A DNA stretch of 42,982 nt from contig CAMOYS010000003.1 of assembly GCA_946630435.1 (NCBI GenBank), forward strand, positions 1 to 42,982, written 5' to 3'. Source of the DNA: an uncultured Caryophanales bacterium (GTDB lineage Bacteria > Bacillota_I > Bacilli_A > RFN20 > CAG-826). This document shows positions 1 to 7,364 of this stretch, piece by piece. The number at the start of each line of letters is the position of its first letter. The stretch's first letter is position 1. Under the pieces are notes generated by a model. It did no database searches. It saw only the letters and a program-made list of their open reading frames with translations, and was not told the origin of the DNA. A program made the translations under genes and the position numbers.

Positions 1-234
1 GCCAACCAGTCTTGTTTCCACCGGAATATAACACTTATTTGTTTCCTCACACAAGAATATATCGCAACTTGCGTGGTGTTTTCTTGCGACTTTGTAAAAG
101 TCTGCGTGTGTGTATCCGTTGATTTCTAACACATAACTAATAGTGGTGTATTTTCCTTTGACAAAAAAGCCACCTAAAATATTTCCTATTGGTTTAAAAG
201 TGTATCCCTTGTATTTAAATGCTTGTGCTTTCAT
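1..234 (-). CDS. Unknown 96-aa protein, 5' part (crosses circular junction)
   Basis: The start is ATG at 234, overlapping the stop of the upstream gene as ATGA. The frame is open to base 1 (78 codons) and continues without a break from base 42927 to a TAA at 42871-42873, giving a 96-residue product. It begins MKAQAFKYKGYTFKPIGN and contains a small Cys/His-bearing stretch (HHASCD, CEETNKC). I recognise no family. The uninterrupted reading across the two ends of the window is the best evidence that the molecule is circular. It lies near the end of the long leftward operon, just before the membrane peptide and the FtsK-like gene. Confidence 0.75.
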   Translation of the reverse strand, partial: MKAQAFKYKGYTFKPIGNILGGFFVKGKYTTISYVLEINGYTHADFYKVARKHHASCDIFLCEETNKCYIPVETRLVG

Positions 235-410
235 AAAATTCCGTTCTCCTTAAATTCTTTAATTAAGCCATATCGTTTGGCTAGGCGATAAACCATGTCG
301 CTGTTTTCCATTACTTCTTCCCAACTTTGTGCCTTATTAAAGTTTTGTTCTTGCAATTCCATAGCAAAAAATCTTGCTTGATTTTTCATTGCCAAATAAT
401 TTTTATTCAT
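231..410 (-). CDS. Unknown 59-aa protein
   Basis: A short gene starting at ATG 410 behind a good AGGAGG ribosome binding site (about 415-425, complement) and ending in TGA that overlaps the next start by 4 bases. The product is mostly helical and charged, with NQARFFAMELQEQNF and SWEEVMENSDMVYRLAKRYGL stretches. No domain is recognised. It is tightly coupled to its neighbours in the leftward operon. Coding status rests on the ribosome binding site, the ATGA coupling and the lack of any gap between genes. Confidence 0.65.
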   Translation of the reverse strand: MNKNYLAMKNQARFFAMELQEQNFNKAQSWEEVMENSDMVYRLAKRYGLIKEFKENGIL

Positions 411-412
411 AA

Positions 413-781
413 TTAGTCCTCCTTTTTATGTTGTTTCCAATATTTAGAATTTTGGTAAATGTCGGTTAAAGTGTCATAAACAAAGCGGTTATATTCGACA
501 TTTTCAAATTCCGTTTCTTCCTTAAAAAACTTGTTTATTTCATCAATTACAATTTTGGTTGCGATTTTCTCGATTTCCTTTTTGCTTTCGTTCCCAGTTA
601 ATCGCATAAAGCCACTACCAAAAACTAGAGTTTCAAAGTCGCTAGTGTGGTGTAGTTCGATACAAAAACTTTGTTCATCATCACAACTCATTTTTGTATT
701 TTGAATAAATAACCAAGTATCCTTTGTGATATAAATTTCGATAAAATCATCAAAGTATGGTATTAAATTTAATAGTTTCAT
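413..781 (-). CDS. Unknown 122-aa acidic protein
   Basis: I place the start at ATG 781, not further upstream at 814, because AAGGGGA lies 8 bases before 781 and overlaps the upstream gene's TAG stop. The product begins MKLLNLIPYFDDFIEIYIT and is rich in Asp and Glu, ending in a Lys/Glu-rich tail. No family is recognised. It is part of the compact leftward operon; the following gene starts 3 bases after its stop. Confidence 0.7.
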   Translation of the reverse strand: MKLLNLIPYFDDFIEIYITKDTWLFIQNTKMSCDDEQSFCIELHHTSDFETLVFGSGFMRLTGNESKKEIEKIATKIVIDEINKFFKEETEFENVEYNRFVYDTLTDIYQNSKYWKQHKKED

Positions 782-785
782 AATT

Positions 786-1235
786 CTATCCCCTTTTATA
801 TAAACATTTTTCAATAATTTCTTCTATTGTGTTTGGTAGTGGCTTTTCTTCGTTATCAAAACCATTTAACCCCGCTAAACTTGTGCTACTACATTGATAA
901 AGTTTTTTACCAGTATCATAGTAAAGCGTATCTCTATATGTAAAAGTTATACCACCGACACACTCGCCCTTTTCGTTGTGAAAAAATATAGGACAACAAG
1001 CACGACAACCAAAAGTTAAATATCTTTCATCTTTGTCTAAAATCAAGTTCTCACGCTTCGCTATTTCTTCGCAAATAGGTTTCACTAATGTATCAGTCCA
1101 ATGCGGATATGTTCTTTCGTGTTTCGCTAATCGTTTTTGTGCGTTTTCAATTCGTTTTTCTAAACGCTCTTTTTCTTTCGTGTAAGCAAGTATAGTCATT
1201 TCATACTCGCCCAATAATTCGCTAGTAGTTTTCAT
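786..1235 (-). CDS. Unknown 149-aa protein with N-terminal coiled coil
   Basis: ATG 1235 follows an AAGGGGG ribosome binding site and overlaps the previous gene by 4 bases. Residues about 10-42 form a strongly charged heptad-like helix (KEKERLEKRIENAQKRLAKH). The remainder is a compact Cys-containing domain (FGCRACCPIFF, then GGITFTYRD). From memory, this architecture (coiled coil followed by a small beta domain) occurs in mobile elements of gut Firmicutes, but I cannot name a family. Confidence 0.75.
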   Translation of the reverse strand: MKTTSELLGEYEMTILAYTKEKERLEKRIENAQKRLAKHERTYPHWTDTLVKPICEEIAKRENLILDKDERYLTFGCRACCPIFFHNEKGECVGGITFTYRDTLYYDTGKKLYQCSSTSLAGLNGFDNEEKPLPNTIEEIIEKCLYKRG

Positions 1236-1414
1236 TTTCTTTGCCCCCTTGTATATCCGTTTCTAATAAGTTCAATTTCTAGGTCACGCAACCCTTTTTG
1301 TGTGACAATATCAATAGCAAAATCGCATACCTTATCACTTGTTTGGTATGTCTTGCTTAATGTATCCATAATTAAATAATTAGCGGTCTTTCCGCCCCTA
1401 AATGTTAATTTCAT
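1232..1414 (-). CDS. Unknown 60-aa protein
   Basis: A short gene with an AGGAGGG ribosome binding site 8 bases before ATG 1414. It overlaps the genes on both sides by 4 bases. The product is small and basic at its ends (MKLTFRGGKTANYLIMD ... NGYTRGQRK). No family is recognised. Coupling to its neighbours supports translation. Confidence 0.65.
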   Translation of the reverse strand: MKLTFRGGKTANYLIMDTLSKTYQTSDKVCDFAIDIVTQKGLRDLEIELIRNGYTRGQRK

Positions 1415-1692
1415 TTGTAAAACCCTCCTAAGTCCATAATTGGCTTTGAAATATGCCCTCTAATACCTTTTGCTGGTGCGTTCCAACTAGCCGATTTATA
1501 GAGGTTACCCTCAAAATCAATAAAGCAAAAAGCACTCGCATACTTTCCGCTCATATATTGAATAACCCTAATATATTTCTTGCCTATTGAATAATCATAG
1601 TAGTCTTTAAGACTTGGATATTTTGCCCTATGTTGCTTTGTTAGTTCTTTGCAATAATTATCGACAAGTTTAAATAATTCCGTTCTATCCAT
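1411..1692 (-). CDS. Unknown 93-aa protein
   Basis: I chose ATG 1692, giving MDRTELFKLVDNYCKELTK, because GAGGA sits about 9 bases upstream; the longer GTG start at 1713 has no such site. The middle of the product carries YIRVIQYMSGKYASAFCFID, and the C-terminal part is Gly/Pro-containing (SKPIMDLGGFYK). The fold looks small and globular. No function can be assigned. Confidence 0.7.
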   Translation of the reverse strand: MDRTELFKLVDNYCKELTKQHRAKYPSLKDYYDYSIGKKYIRVIQYMSGKYASAFCFIDFEGNLYKSASWNAPAKGIRGHISKPIMDLGGFYK

Positions 1693-1693
1693 A

Positions 1694-2206
1694 CTAATTG
1701 TCCTCGCTTTCACAAAGTCTTTCTAAAGTCCATTTATTAGCCCATAGATAACTAATAATCTCTGTGGCTTGTTTGCCATACTTTGACTTTAAATCTTTGT
1801 AGATAACTAGCATTTCTTTTAATTTCTTTTCGTTTATTAAATTGGTTCGTGTTATTTCGTTATCAATTTCACTAATTCTAGTTTCTAAATCAAAATCGTT
1901 TTTAATCTCAAAGCCGTTGTAATACCAGTCATAGCGTGATGAAAAATATCCGCGATGATATTCGCCTTGTTGTTTTTTAACATTAATTGAGCAAATAAAA
2001 TGTCCTCTATATCTAAAGTAATATTCGCTCTTGTTATCGTTGTCTTTATCGACACAAAATCTATCGAGCAAGTTTCCAAACTTTTGTTCGGTTTCTAAAG
2101 CGGTTTTAATTACCCCTCTAATATCCCAACTAATATCTAACCTATCCCCCATTTTCTTTTCTAATAATTCATTGTTTAAAGCATTTAATAATGTTTCTCT
2201 ATTCAT
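1694..2206 (-). CDS. Unknown 170-aa protein
   Basis: ATG 2206 is preceded by AAGGGGGATAG, a G-run ribosome binding site typical of this leftward block. The N-terminal third is helical (LLNALNNELLEKKMG), the centre is rich in Tyr and Arg (YYFRYRGHFICSINV, YHRGYFSSRYDWYYNG), and the C-terminal third is a charged helix. It is one of the larger proteins of the island. No family is recognised. Confidence 0.75.
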   Translation of the reverse strand: MNRETLLNALNNELLEKKMGDRLDISWDIRGVIKTALETEQKFGNLLDRFCVDKDNDNKSEYYFRYRGHFICSINVKKQQGEYHRGYFSSRYDWYYNGFEIKNDFDLETRISEIDNEITRTNLINEKKLKEMLVIYKDLKSKYGKQATEIISYLWANKWTLERLCESEDN

Positions 2207-2218
2207 AATCTATCCCCC

Positions 2219-2569
2219 TTATAAAGTTTCAATTTCTTTGTCAATTTCTTCTAATCGTGCTTGCAAGCGTTTTGTTTCTTCTTCGATAGCAACTTTTAAT
2301 AAATCTAACGACACAACACAATTAACGCTATTTCTACTAGAAATGTTATCGTGGTATATTTCGATATGTTTTAGATATTTTGAGTTAATATTTCTATCTA
2401 CGCTCGCTTGTAAAGTGGTATCAACACTAAAATTGCTTTGGCAATATTCGTTTCCGTGTAAAGCGTTGTCAATTCTTTCTATTGCTTTTAAGTTTCTATT
2501 GATATAATCAAAAGTTCTTTCTTTCATTTTTGCCAAATCGTTGGCTCGTTGTAAATTTTCTAATTTCAT
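2219..2569 (-). CDS. Unknown 116-aa helical protein
   Basis: ATG 2569 follows AGGGGGTAACATT. The product is predicted to be largely alpha-helical: an N-terminal amphipathic stretch (MKLENLQRANDLAKMKERT) and a C-terminal coiled-coil-like stretch (IEEETKRLQARLEEIDKEIETL) flank a polar centre. It could act as an oligomerisation or adaptor protein, but nothing identifies a function. Confidence 0.72.
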   Translation of the reverse strand: MKLENLQRANDLAKMKERTFDYINRNLKAIERIDNALHGNEYCQSNFSVDTTLQASVDRNINSKYLKHIEIYHDNISSRNSVNCVVSLDLLKVAIEEETKRLQARLEEIDKEIETL

Positions 2570-2580
2570 AATGTTACCCC

Positions 2581-3051
2581 CTATTCATAATCGTTATATT
2601 CGCAATCTAATTCACTTGTTTCACTTTCTAAATCATCAAGCGTGTTGCAAATATGTTCAATTTCACTTTCTAAAGCGGTTAAATCTATGTCGCTTATGTC
2701 ATACTCGTTTGTGTCAATTTCGTGGCTATATAGGTCGTTTTTAAAACTATCAAAAGTATCTTGAATTTCCATAACTTTGTTATGTAACTCGGCAAACAAT
2801 AACGCTAATTCTTTTGGTAGTCTTTTGGCGCTTGTTTCTTCTTCTTCGCCTAAAACATAATCGTTATAAAATCTATTATCAATATAGATTTTAACATAAG
2901 CGCCTAACCAACCATACGGCTTTTTATCCGCAAAGTCTGTGGCTTGTTCTAGCGTTTCAAAAGTATCCTCATAAGTTTCTTCTAATTCGTGGTATAAATC
3001 ACCCCACTCGTTTTCATATTGTGTATATACTTTGCTTGTAACTTTAATCAT
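2581..3051 (-). CDS. Unknown, very acidic 156-aa protein
   Basis: I count about 42 Asp/Glu against about 11 Lys/Arg in 156 residues. The charge is spread along the chain and is densest at the C-terminus (DDLESETSELDCEYNDYE). ATG 3051 has a GAAAGGCGGATA site upstream. Such strong acidity is known from DNA-mimic anti-restriction proteins (Ocr, ArdA), but I see no sequence match to either, so that role is only a suggestion from composition and from its place in an accessory operon. Confidence 0.72.
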   Translation of the reverse strand: MIKVTSKVYTQYENEWGDLYHELEETYEDTFETLEQATDFADKKPYGWLGAYVKIYIDNRFYNDYVLGEEEETSAKRLPKELALLFAELHNKVMEIQDTFDSFKNDLYSHEIDTNEYDISDIDLTALESEIEHICNTLDDLESETSELDCEYNDYE

Positions 3052-3072
3052 AATCGTTTATCCGCCTTTCTT

Positions 3073-3504
3073 TTAAAATGAATAACGCTCATAACAAGCG
3101 TTTCTTGTGTATCCAGTAATTTTATAAATTTCGATTTCTTCTTTGTCACAACCTAAATTATCAATTAAGTTTTGTTCGCTATCGTAACTATCGACATAAA
3201 CGGAAAAAGAATTTTCTTCGTTATCAAAATCTTCTTTATTTTCGTAAACCCTATATTCGCAACCAGTATTAAAGTAACAAATTTCTAGGTATTTAAGCAT
3301 ATCGCTAGTTATTTCTTCACTAACATAGCATTGTTGCCAGTCACTTTGAGAACAACCCCTAATAGTTTCAAATTGCCACTTTTTGCCAGTCATTAAAAAT
3401 AACGCATTACAAATCATTTCTTCGCTCAAATAATAGGTTTTAAAATAATCTTCGATAAGTAGTTTCCACTTATGAATTTCTTGTTTGGTATATTTTTTTG
3501 CCAC
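3073..3504 (-). CDS. Unknown 143-aa mobile-element-type protein
   Basis: The probable start is GTG 3504 inside the 3' end of the upstream gene (35-base overlap); no strong ribosome binding site is visible, so coupling is likely. Recognisable blocks are ALFLMTGKKWQFETIRGCSQSDWQ, a YFNTG motif, an acidic middle and a C-terminal GYTRNA. From memory, the order 'RGC-x-Q-x-DWQ ... YFNTG ... GYxR' recurs in proteins encoded by conjugative and other mobile elements of gut Firmicutes. Its function is unknown. Confidence 0.7.
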   Translation of the reverse strand: MAKKYTKQEIHKWKLLIEDYFKTYYLSEEMICNALFLMTGKKWQFETIRGCSQSDWQQCYVSEEITSDMLKYLEICYFNTGCEYRVYENKEDFDNEENSFSVYVDSYDSEQNLIDNLGCDKEEIEIYKITGYTRNACYERYSF

Positions 3505-3802
3505 TATCTTTAGGAAAATACCACTCTATCGCTTGCGTTAAATTATCAAATTCTTTCCAGTATCCCTTATTAAAATAGCACTCAAAATATTGATAATTTG
3601 CATTGTTAAAATCTAAAAGTCTTTTAAAATCTTTAGTGATAATTCCTAAAAAATCATTATTGCCGTAAATAACTACTTCGTTGCAATAAACATCATCATT
3701 TATTCCTAATTCATATTTGCCAGTGTTTTTATCCTTATAGTGATAGAAAAAGTCGCTATCTTGTAATTCTTCTTCCACTTGTCTTGCGTAGTATTTAATC
3801 AT
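3470..3802 (-). CDS. Unknown 110-aa protein
   Basis: ATG 3802 lies behind AGGGGGTAAAACA. The product is rich in Asn, Tyr, Asp and Phe (HYKDKNTGKYELGINDDVYC, NNANYQYFECYFNKGYW). Its 3' end overlaps the next gene by 35 bases. No domain is recognised. Confidence 0.68.
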   Translation of the reverse strand: MIKYYARQVEEELQDSDFFYHYKDKNTGKYELGINDDVYCNEVVIYGNNDFLGIITKDFKRLLDFNNANYQYFECYFNKGYWKEFDNLTQAIEWYFPKDSGKKIYQTRNS

Positions 3803-3813
3803 TGTTTTACCCC

Positions 3814-4128
3814 CTATAAGTCACAAGTATCGCCTAAATAAAGCACATACTCGTTATTCTTGTTGTATCGCTCAAATTCTTCCGTATCAAAAATGCGGTA
3901 ACTCTTATTCGTGCAAAGTAAACCTAAATTGTTTGGTTTTTTCATTTCCTTAATGCGATAATCGGCTTTTCCGTAGTTAGCGGTGGTTATTCCACACCAA
4001 CCGCCTACATAGTCCGTATCGCCTAATTCAACCGCTAAACTATCCCTAAATTTATCTTTGGTTAAAATATAGCGTTTGGTTTTTCCGTTTCTAAAAATGC
4101 TAATCGTATAAACATAAGTTTTTCTCAC
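3814..4128 (-). CDS. Unknown 104-aa protein
   Basis: The start is probably GTG 4128, about ten bases after the GGGGGTAG that also contains the stop of the upstream gene. The product begins MRKTYVYTISIFRNGKTKRY, suggesting beta strands, and has a central GGWCGITTANYGKADYRIKE block. I recognise no family. Confidence 0.68.
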   Translation of the reverse strand: MRKTYVYTISIFRNGKTKRYILTKDKFRDSLAVELGDTDYVGGWCGITTANYGKADYRIKEMKKPNNLGLLCTNKSYRIFDTEEFERYNKNNEYVLYLGDTCDL

Positions 4129-4131
4129 AGA

Positions 4132-4422
4132 TTATCTACCCCCTTGTTTTTTAGTTAATTCATACGCTTTTGTGTAGCGTGCGATTTGTTGTATATAGTG
4201 TGTTTTTGCTTTAGCACATAAGCGGTCATAATCGCTTTTAGTGGCTAGTTTTACCCACTCAATAGGATATAGGTTAAACCCACACATTAAGCCCTTATCC
4301 GTGGCTTTGTGATTTTCCTTATCAAAAACTTTAATTTCCGTGATAGTTTCCCCTAAATAGTTTTTGCCACTTATTTTAATAAGCGTTCCGTTTTCTAATT
4401 TTTCGATTTCTTTTAAAGTCAT
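4132..4422 (-). CDS. Unknown 96-aa protein
   Basis: ATG 4422 follows AGGGGGTAAATCT. The N-terminal half looks like a small beta barrel (GTLIKISGKNYLGETITEIKV), and the C-terminal half is a basic helix (SDYDRLCAKAKTHYIQQIARYTKAYELTKK). This combination would fit a small nucleic-acid-binding protein, but that is inference only. Confidence 0.68.
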   Translation of the reverse strand: MTLKEIEKLENGTLIKISGKNYLGETITEIKVFDKENHKATDKGLMCGFNLYPIEWVKLATKSDYDRLCAKAKTHYIQQIARYTKAYELTKKQGGR

Positions 4423-4433
4423 AGATTTACCCC

Positions 4434-4703
4434 CTATTCTTTTCGAATTTTCTTTAATGCCTCATAAAGCATAGGCAACTCGTTTTCCGTTGCTAAATCT
4501 TTAATGTTATAAGCAAACCAGTTTGGATACATAGGTCTATTTTCCGTGTAAAACTCAATGTAGCCTAAATTATCCATACACAACGCTTGCACGCCTAACT
4601 CGTTTCTTTCGAGCGTTATATCAATAACTTTGTTGTTATCCATATCGTAAGCAAACTCGAGTTTAGCGGTGCTTAACAATTCAACTAATCGTTTCTTACC
4701 CAT
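4434..4703 (-). CDS. Unknown 89-aa protein
   Basis: ATG 4703 overlaps the upstream gene by 8 bases, with a GAGG about 13 bases upstream. The product starts MGKKRLVELLSTAKLEFAYD and has a Tyr/Trp-containing middle (FYTENRPMYPNWFAYNIKD). Nothing identifies a function. Confidence 0.66.
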   Translation of the reverse strand: MGKKRLVELLSTAKLEFAYDMDNNKVIDITLERNELGVQALCMDNLGYIEFYTENRPMYPNWFAYNIKDLATENELPMLYEALKKIRKE

Positions 4704-5016
4704 AGTATTTTTCTAACCTCTTTTGTTCTTTGGTGGTTAAATTAAAAAGTGTCGAGTGACACTCTTTAAGTAGTAGTTTAGCCATATTGAGCGTAACGCC
4801 AGTGGTTGCCTCGCTCATATATCCATACATTACATAAAAGTAATATTTGCCTATAAACACTTTTTTGGTGTATTTAAGCGGTGCGTTAATAATCTCGAGG
4901 TCTAGCCCTAAATCATTATCGTTTTGCACCTCATATTTGCCGTAAATTGTTTTCCATACAAAGCCTAAACAATTTTTGTTATGTAGTATCGCTTTAGCCA
5001 AATTAATTGATTTCAT
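4696..5016 (-). CDS. Unknown 106-aa protein
   Basis: I chose ATG 5016, with GGGGGCAAG upstream, over the longer GTG start at 5031 because the G-run lies correctly before 5016 and the start overlaps the previous stop as ATGA. The product is rich in Leu, Tyr and Lys, ending in a basic helix (LTTKEQKRLEKYYG). No family is recognised. Confidence 0.68.
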   Translation of the reverse strand: MKSINLAKAILHNKNCLGFVWKTIYGKYEVQNDNDLGLDLEIINAPLKYTKKVFIGKYYFYVMYGYMSEATTGVTLNMAKLLLKECHSTLFNLTTKEQKRLEKYYG

Positions 5017-5207
5017 AGCACTTGCCCCCACTCATATTGTTGCTTTGCGGTTATGCGACTATCACGGCATAAATAGCCCACATAATCAACCCAGTAGCAA
5101 CGGATAGTGGTTGTTCCTAACCTCGCTTTTAATTCCTCAATAGTGAGGCAATTTTCTTGTTGCATTAATGTTTCAAAAAATTCTTGTTTTGCTTGTTTAA
5201 ATGTCAT
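5013..5207 (-). CDS. Unknown 64-aa protein
   Basis: A short gene with AAGGGGGACAAG before ATG 5207. The product has an N-terminal helix (FKQAKQEFFETLMQQE) and a small C-terminal domain with paired Cys (RCYWVDYVGYLCRDS). It is coupled to the next gene by ATGA. Confidence 0.63.
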   Translation of the reverse strand: MTFKQAKQEFFETLMQQENCLTIEELKARLGTTTIRCYWVDYVGYLCRDSRITAKQQYEWGQVL

Positions 5208-5208
5208 A

Positions 5209-5475
5209 TTACTTGTCCCCCTTAATCTTGCTTAACGCATTATCGAGCGCAATTTCTCGTTGTATGTCTTGCGTAATATCCGCACCATATAACGCCTCTA
5301 AAAACATTTCACAACCAGTTTCGTTTAACTCGGTTTTTGCCCAGTTTTCCAAATTCAAAAATAATGCTTTTCGGTCTTTGAGCGGATACTGGATAAAACG
5401 CTCGGTTATTAGTTTTTTAAATTGCTTAATAGCAAGTGTTCTACTTGCTTGTTTTCCGTGTCTTGACTTTGCCAT
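5209..5475 (-). CDS. Unknown 88-aa basic helical protein
   Basis: ATG 5475 follows TAGGGGGTATTT. The N-terminus is basic (MAKSRHGKQASRTLAIKQFK) and could contact nucleic acid; the rest is helical and mixed in charge. It overlaps no neighbour; the next stop and start are within 10 bases. No family is recognised. Confidence 0.68.
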   Translation of the reverse strand: MAKSRHGKQASRTLAIKQFKKLITERFIQYPLKDRKALFLNLENWAKTELNETGCEMFLEALYGADITQDIQREIALDNALSKIKGDK

Positions 5476-5484
5476 AAATACCCC

Positions 5485-5871
5485 CTAATTAATGTTTGAT
5501 AATTGGTTAAAAATTTCGTTTCTAAAGCGTGTTTTTGCTTGTTCTAAACCTAAATAGAAATAAGAACGATTAAGATAATAATTGCGTATTTCCCACGCAC
5601 CCATAAAAGTTTTGCGAGCGTAATTAGTGTTAAATGCCCCTATGTTGTTAAAAATAATTTCGTATGCTCGTTGTAAACTTTTGCCTAAATCGTGCAATTT
5701 ATAAATCAACTTGCAAGCGTATGAATAACCCACGCTATTTATATAACAAGCGTGTTTTAATTCTTTTAAGTGTTCTTTGGATAAACAAACATAATCGGCT
5801 AAAGCCGTGCTTTCTATCCCAAAATCGTATGCGTGTAAAGTATCCGCTAAATTTCTTTGTAAATGTTTCAT
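5485..5871 (-). CDS. Unknown 128-aa helical protein
   Basis: ATG 5871 lies behind AAGGGGGATAGCG. The product is predominantly helical with many aromatic residues (YSYACKLIYKLHDLGKSLQRAY, NYYLNRSYFYLGLEQAK). No membrane segment or domain is recognised. It is the second gene of the long leftward operon. Confidence 0.7.
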   Translation of the reverse strand: MKHLQRNLADTLHAYDFGIESTALADYVCLSKEHLKELKHACYINSVGYSYACKLIYKLHDLGKSLQRAYEIIFNNIGAFNTNYARKTFMGAWEIRNYYLNRSYFYLGLEQAKTRFRNEIFNQLSNIN

Positions 5872-5886
5872 TTTTCGCTATCCCCC

Positions 5887-6228
5887 TTAATTTTGAGTAA
5901 TTGCTCTAAAATCGTTAAATGATAATTCTTTAACTTTTAGTAACTTTTTAAAGCCCTTAATTAAGCCCTTATATGATTTGCTCGTTACGGCTCTTTCATA
6001 TTGCTCTTTTTTCTCGTTAAATCGGTTTTCTAATTCTTTTAAAGTTTTAGCACCAACTACCGCCATGCCAGTTAATTTATCACTTAAAATAAAAGTCTTT
6101 GTAAGTGGCTCTTTTCTTACAAAAAGTCTGGTATCGTTTTTATATGTTTTTCCGCTAACTTGTTGTAAAACAATCTTATTATTAGCGATTATTCTTGTAT
6201 TAATGTAAAAATTTTCATTATATTGCAT
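5887..6228 (-). CDS. Unknown 113-aa protein, first gene of the leftward operon
   Basis: ATG 6228 is preceded by AGTAGGAT. The product has a beta-rich N-terminal half and a basic, helical C-terminal half (RAVTSKSYKGLIKGFKKLLKVKE). It is the promoter-proximal gene of the operon that runs from 6228 to 41797 around the circle. No promoter close to consensus is visible directly upstream. Confidence 0.68.
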   Translation of the reverse strand: MQYNENFYINTRIIANNKIVLQQVSGKTYKNDTRLFVRKEPLTKTFILSDKLTGMAVVGAKTLKELENRFNEKKEQYERAVTSKSYKGLIKGFKKLLKVKELSFNDFRAITQN

Positions 6229-6853
6229 AGTTTTTATCCTACTTTCTAAAATGCCCCTATAGACATTTTTAAGGTGGTTTGACTTTCGCCTATGGCTTTT
6301 ATTGTCACGGCTCTAACCAAAATTCAAAGAGTTTTCATCAAATTGCTAAAACACAAACAAAGCGTTCTTATTATTTTCTTGTCGCTTTTAAACGCATAAA
6401 CTTGCGACACGGCTTTATTATTCTTGTCACGCCATAAAGCCCCTATAGGCGTTTTTGGTCTATCGCTTGATAGTATCTTCCGTTGTCCCTTATTTAATGA
6501 GGTCTTGCCTCTCGAGGTGTAACAACCGCTTTTATCGTGTTGCCTCGTTCACGGCTTCGCAAGTGTTCGGCGCTTGTTCTACGCTTAAATTCTATTTAAT
6601 AATCAAGCGATAATACACAATATTAAAAATATTATAAATATTAAGAATATTATTCTTTTTCGTTATAGTCGCATTAATACTAATTTATTAAAATAGCCGT
6701 ATTTAGCAAATTAAAGCCGTTTCTAGCGTTGTTTTATCGTGGCTTGATAAAATATCCATAAAATAAAATTAAGTGGCTTATTTTGGCTTATTTTGTAAAC
6801 TGGTTAAAAAAGCATAAAAAAAGCACGGGCAATAATTCCCGTGCTTTTAGTTT
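6229..6853. other. Non-coding leader region with short repeats
   Basis: There is no gene in these 625 bases. Two near-identical 18-mers (GCCCCTATAG-R-C-R-TTTTT) lie at 6253-6270 and 6439-6456 with two differences. A GTCACGG/GACACGG-type motif recurs at about 6305, 6407, 6425 and 6549. A 15-mer (AAATTAAAGCCGTTT) at 6708-6722 is repeated exactly at 9013-9027. The region precedes the leftward operon and probably holds its promoter and control sites, but I cannot point to a convincing promoter. Confidence 0.5.
6819..6848 (-). terminator. Intrinsic terminator of the second leftward cluster
   Basis: A perfect 11-bp stem (AAAAGCACGGG / CCCGTGCTTTT) with an 8-base loop. On the minus strand it is followed by seven T, so it ends leftward transcription just after the gene at 6854. 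It separates this cluster from the longer leftward operon. Confidence 0.85.
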
Positions 6854-7042
6854 TTAAATAATAAAATTATCGTATCCGTTGCGGTCAATATAGTGCGATT
6901 TTTTCGGCAATTTTAAAAGAAAGTTTTTAACGATAATATAAAGCATTTTACTATTTGTTTGCTCGTTTTCGCTTGCTAATTCTTTTAATTGCTCGGCTTG
7001 TTCGCTTGTAAGATTAATTATGAATTGATTGTTGCGTTTCAT
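6854..7042 (-). CDS. Ribbon-helix-helix-like (CopG/Arc-type) small regulator
   Basis: This 62-residue protein begins MKRNNQFIINLTSEQAEQLKELA. The pattern is a short basic beta strand followed by two helices (about residues 13-26 and 30-45), typical of ribbon-helix-helix DNA-binding proteins of the CopG/Arc class, which act as dimers on operators. Such proteins often control copy number or partition on plasmids. The C-terminal tail (KKSHYIDRNGYDNFII) is extra. It is the last gene of its cluster, directly before a strong terminator. The assignment rests on pattern only. Confidence 0.55.
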   Translation of the reverse strand: MKRNNQFIINLTSEQAEQLKELASENEQTNSKMLYIIVKNFLLKLPKKSHYIDRNGYDNFII

Positions 7043-7049
7043 TGTTTCA

Positions 7050-7364
7050 CTATTCTCTTTCTTTAATAGTTATCATTAACGGGCTTTCACACTTTAAAAT
7101 TTTATATTCATATTTTTTTAAAAGTCTTTCTAAAGTGCTTTTATAAATTGCGCTAGCGTTTGCAATTTCGCAATTATAGAAAATTATTTCTTTTTCATAA
7201 TCATATTTGCGCTTGCCATAAGCCACACAGCCGTAATAATAATTAGTTACGATAAAATTATCACAACCCAAAAAAACAAGTAAAAATTCGCTCTTTTTTT
7301 GGTTAATAAAACAATATGAGCAATTATATTTTATAGTTTGATTATAAAGCGTTTTAATGTTCAT
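7050..7364 (-). CDS. Unknown 104-aa protein
   Basis: ATG 7364 has AAGGGGGCTAAAT upstream and overlaps the previous gene's stop. The product contains several Cys/Tyr-rich stretches (NCSYCFINQKKSEFLLVFLGC, NYYYGCVAYGKRKYD) and ends MITIKERE. No family is recognised. Confidence 0.65.
   Translation of the reverse strand: MNIKTLYNQTIKYNCSYCFINQKKSEFLLVFLGCDNFIVTNYYYGCVAYGKRKYDYEKEIIFYNCEIANASAIYKSTLERLLKKYEYKILKCESPLMITIKERE

Noticed and set aside
2031-2507. Long rightward open frame opposite leftward genes
   Set aside because: It lies antisense to two well-supported leftward genes, has no ribosome binding site and has an unnatural Ser/Phe/Leu-rich composition.
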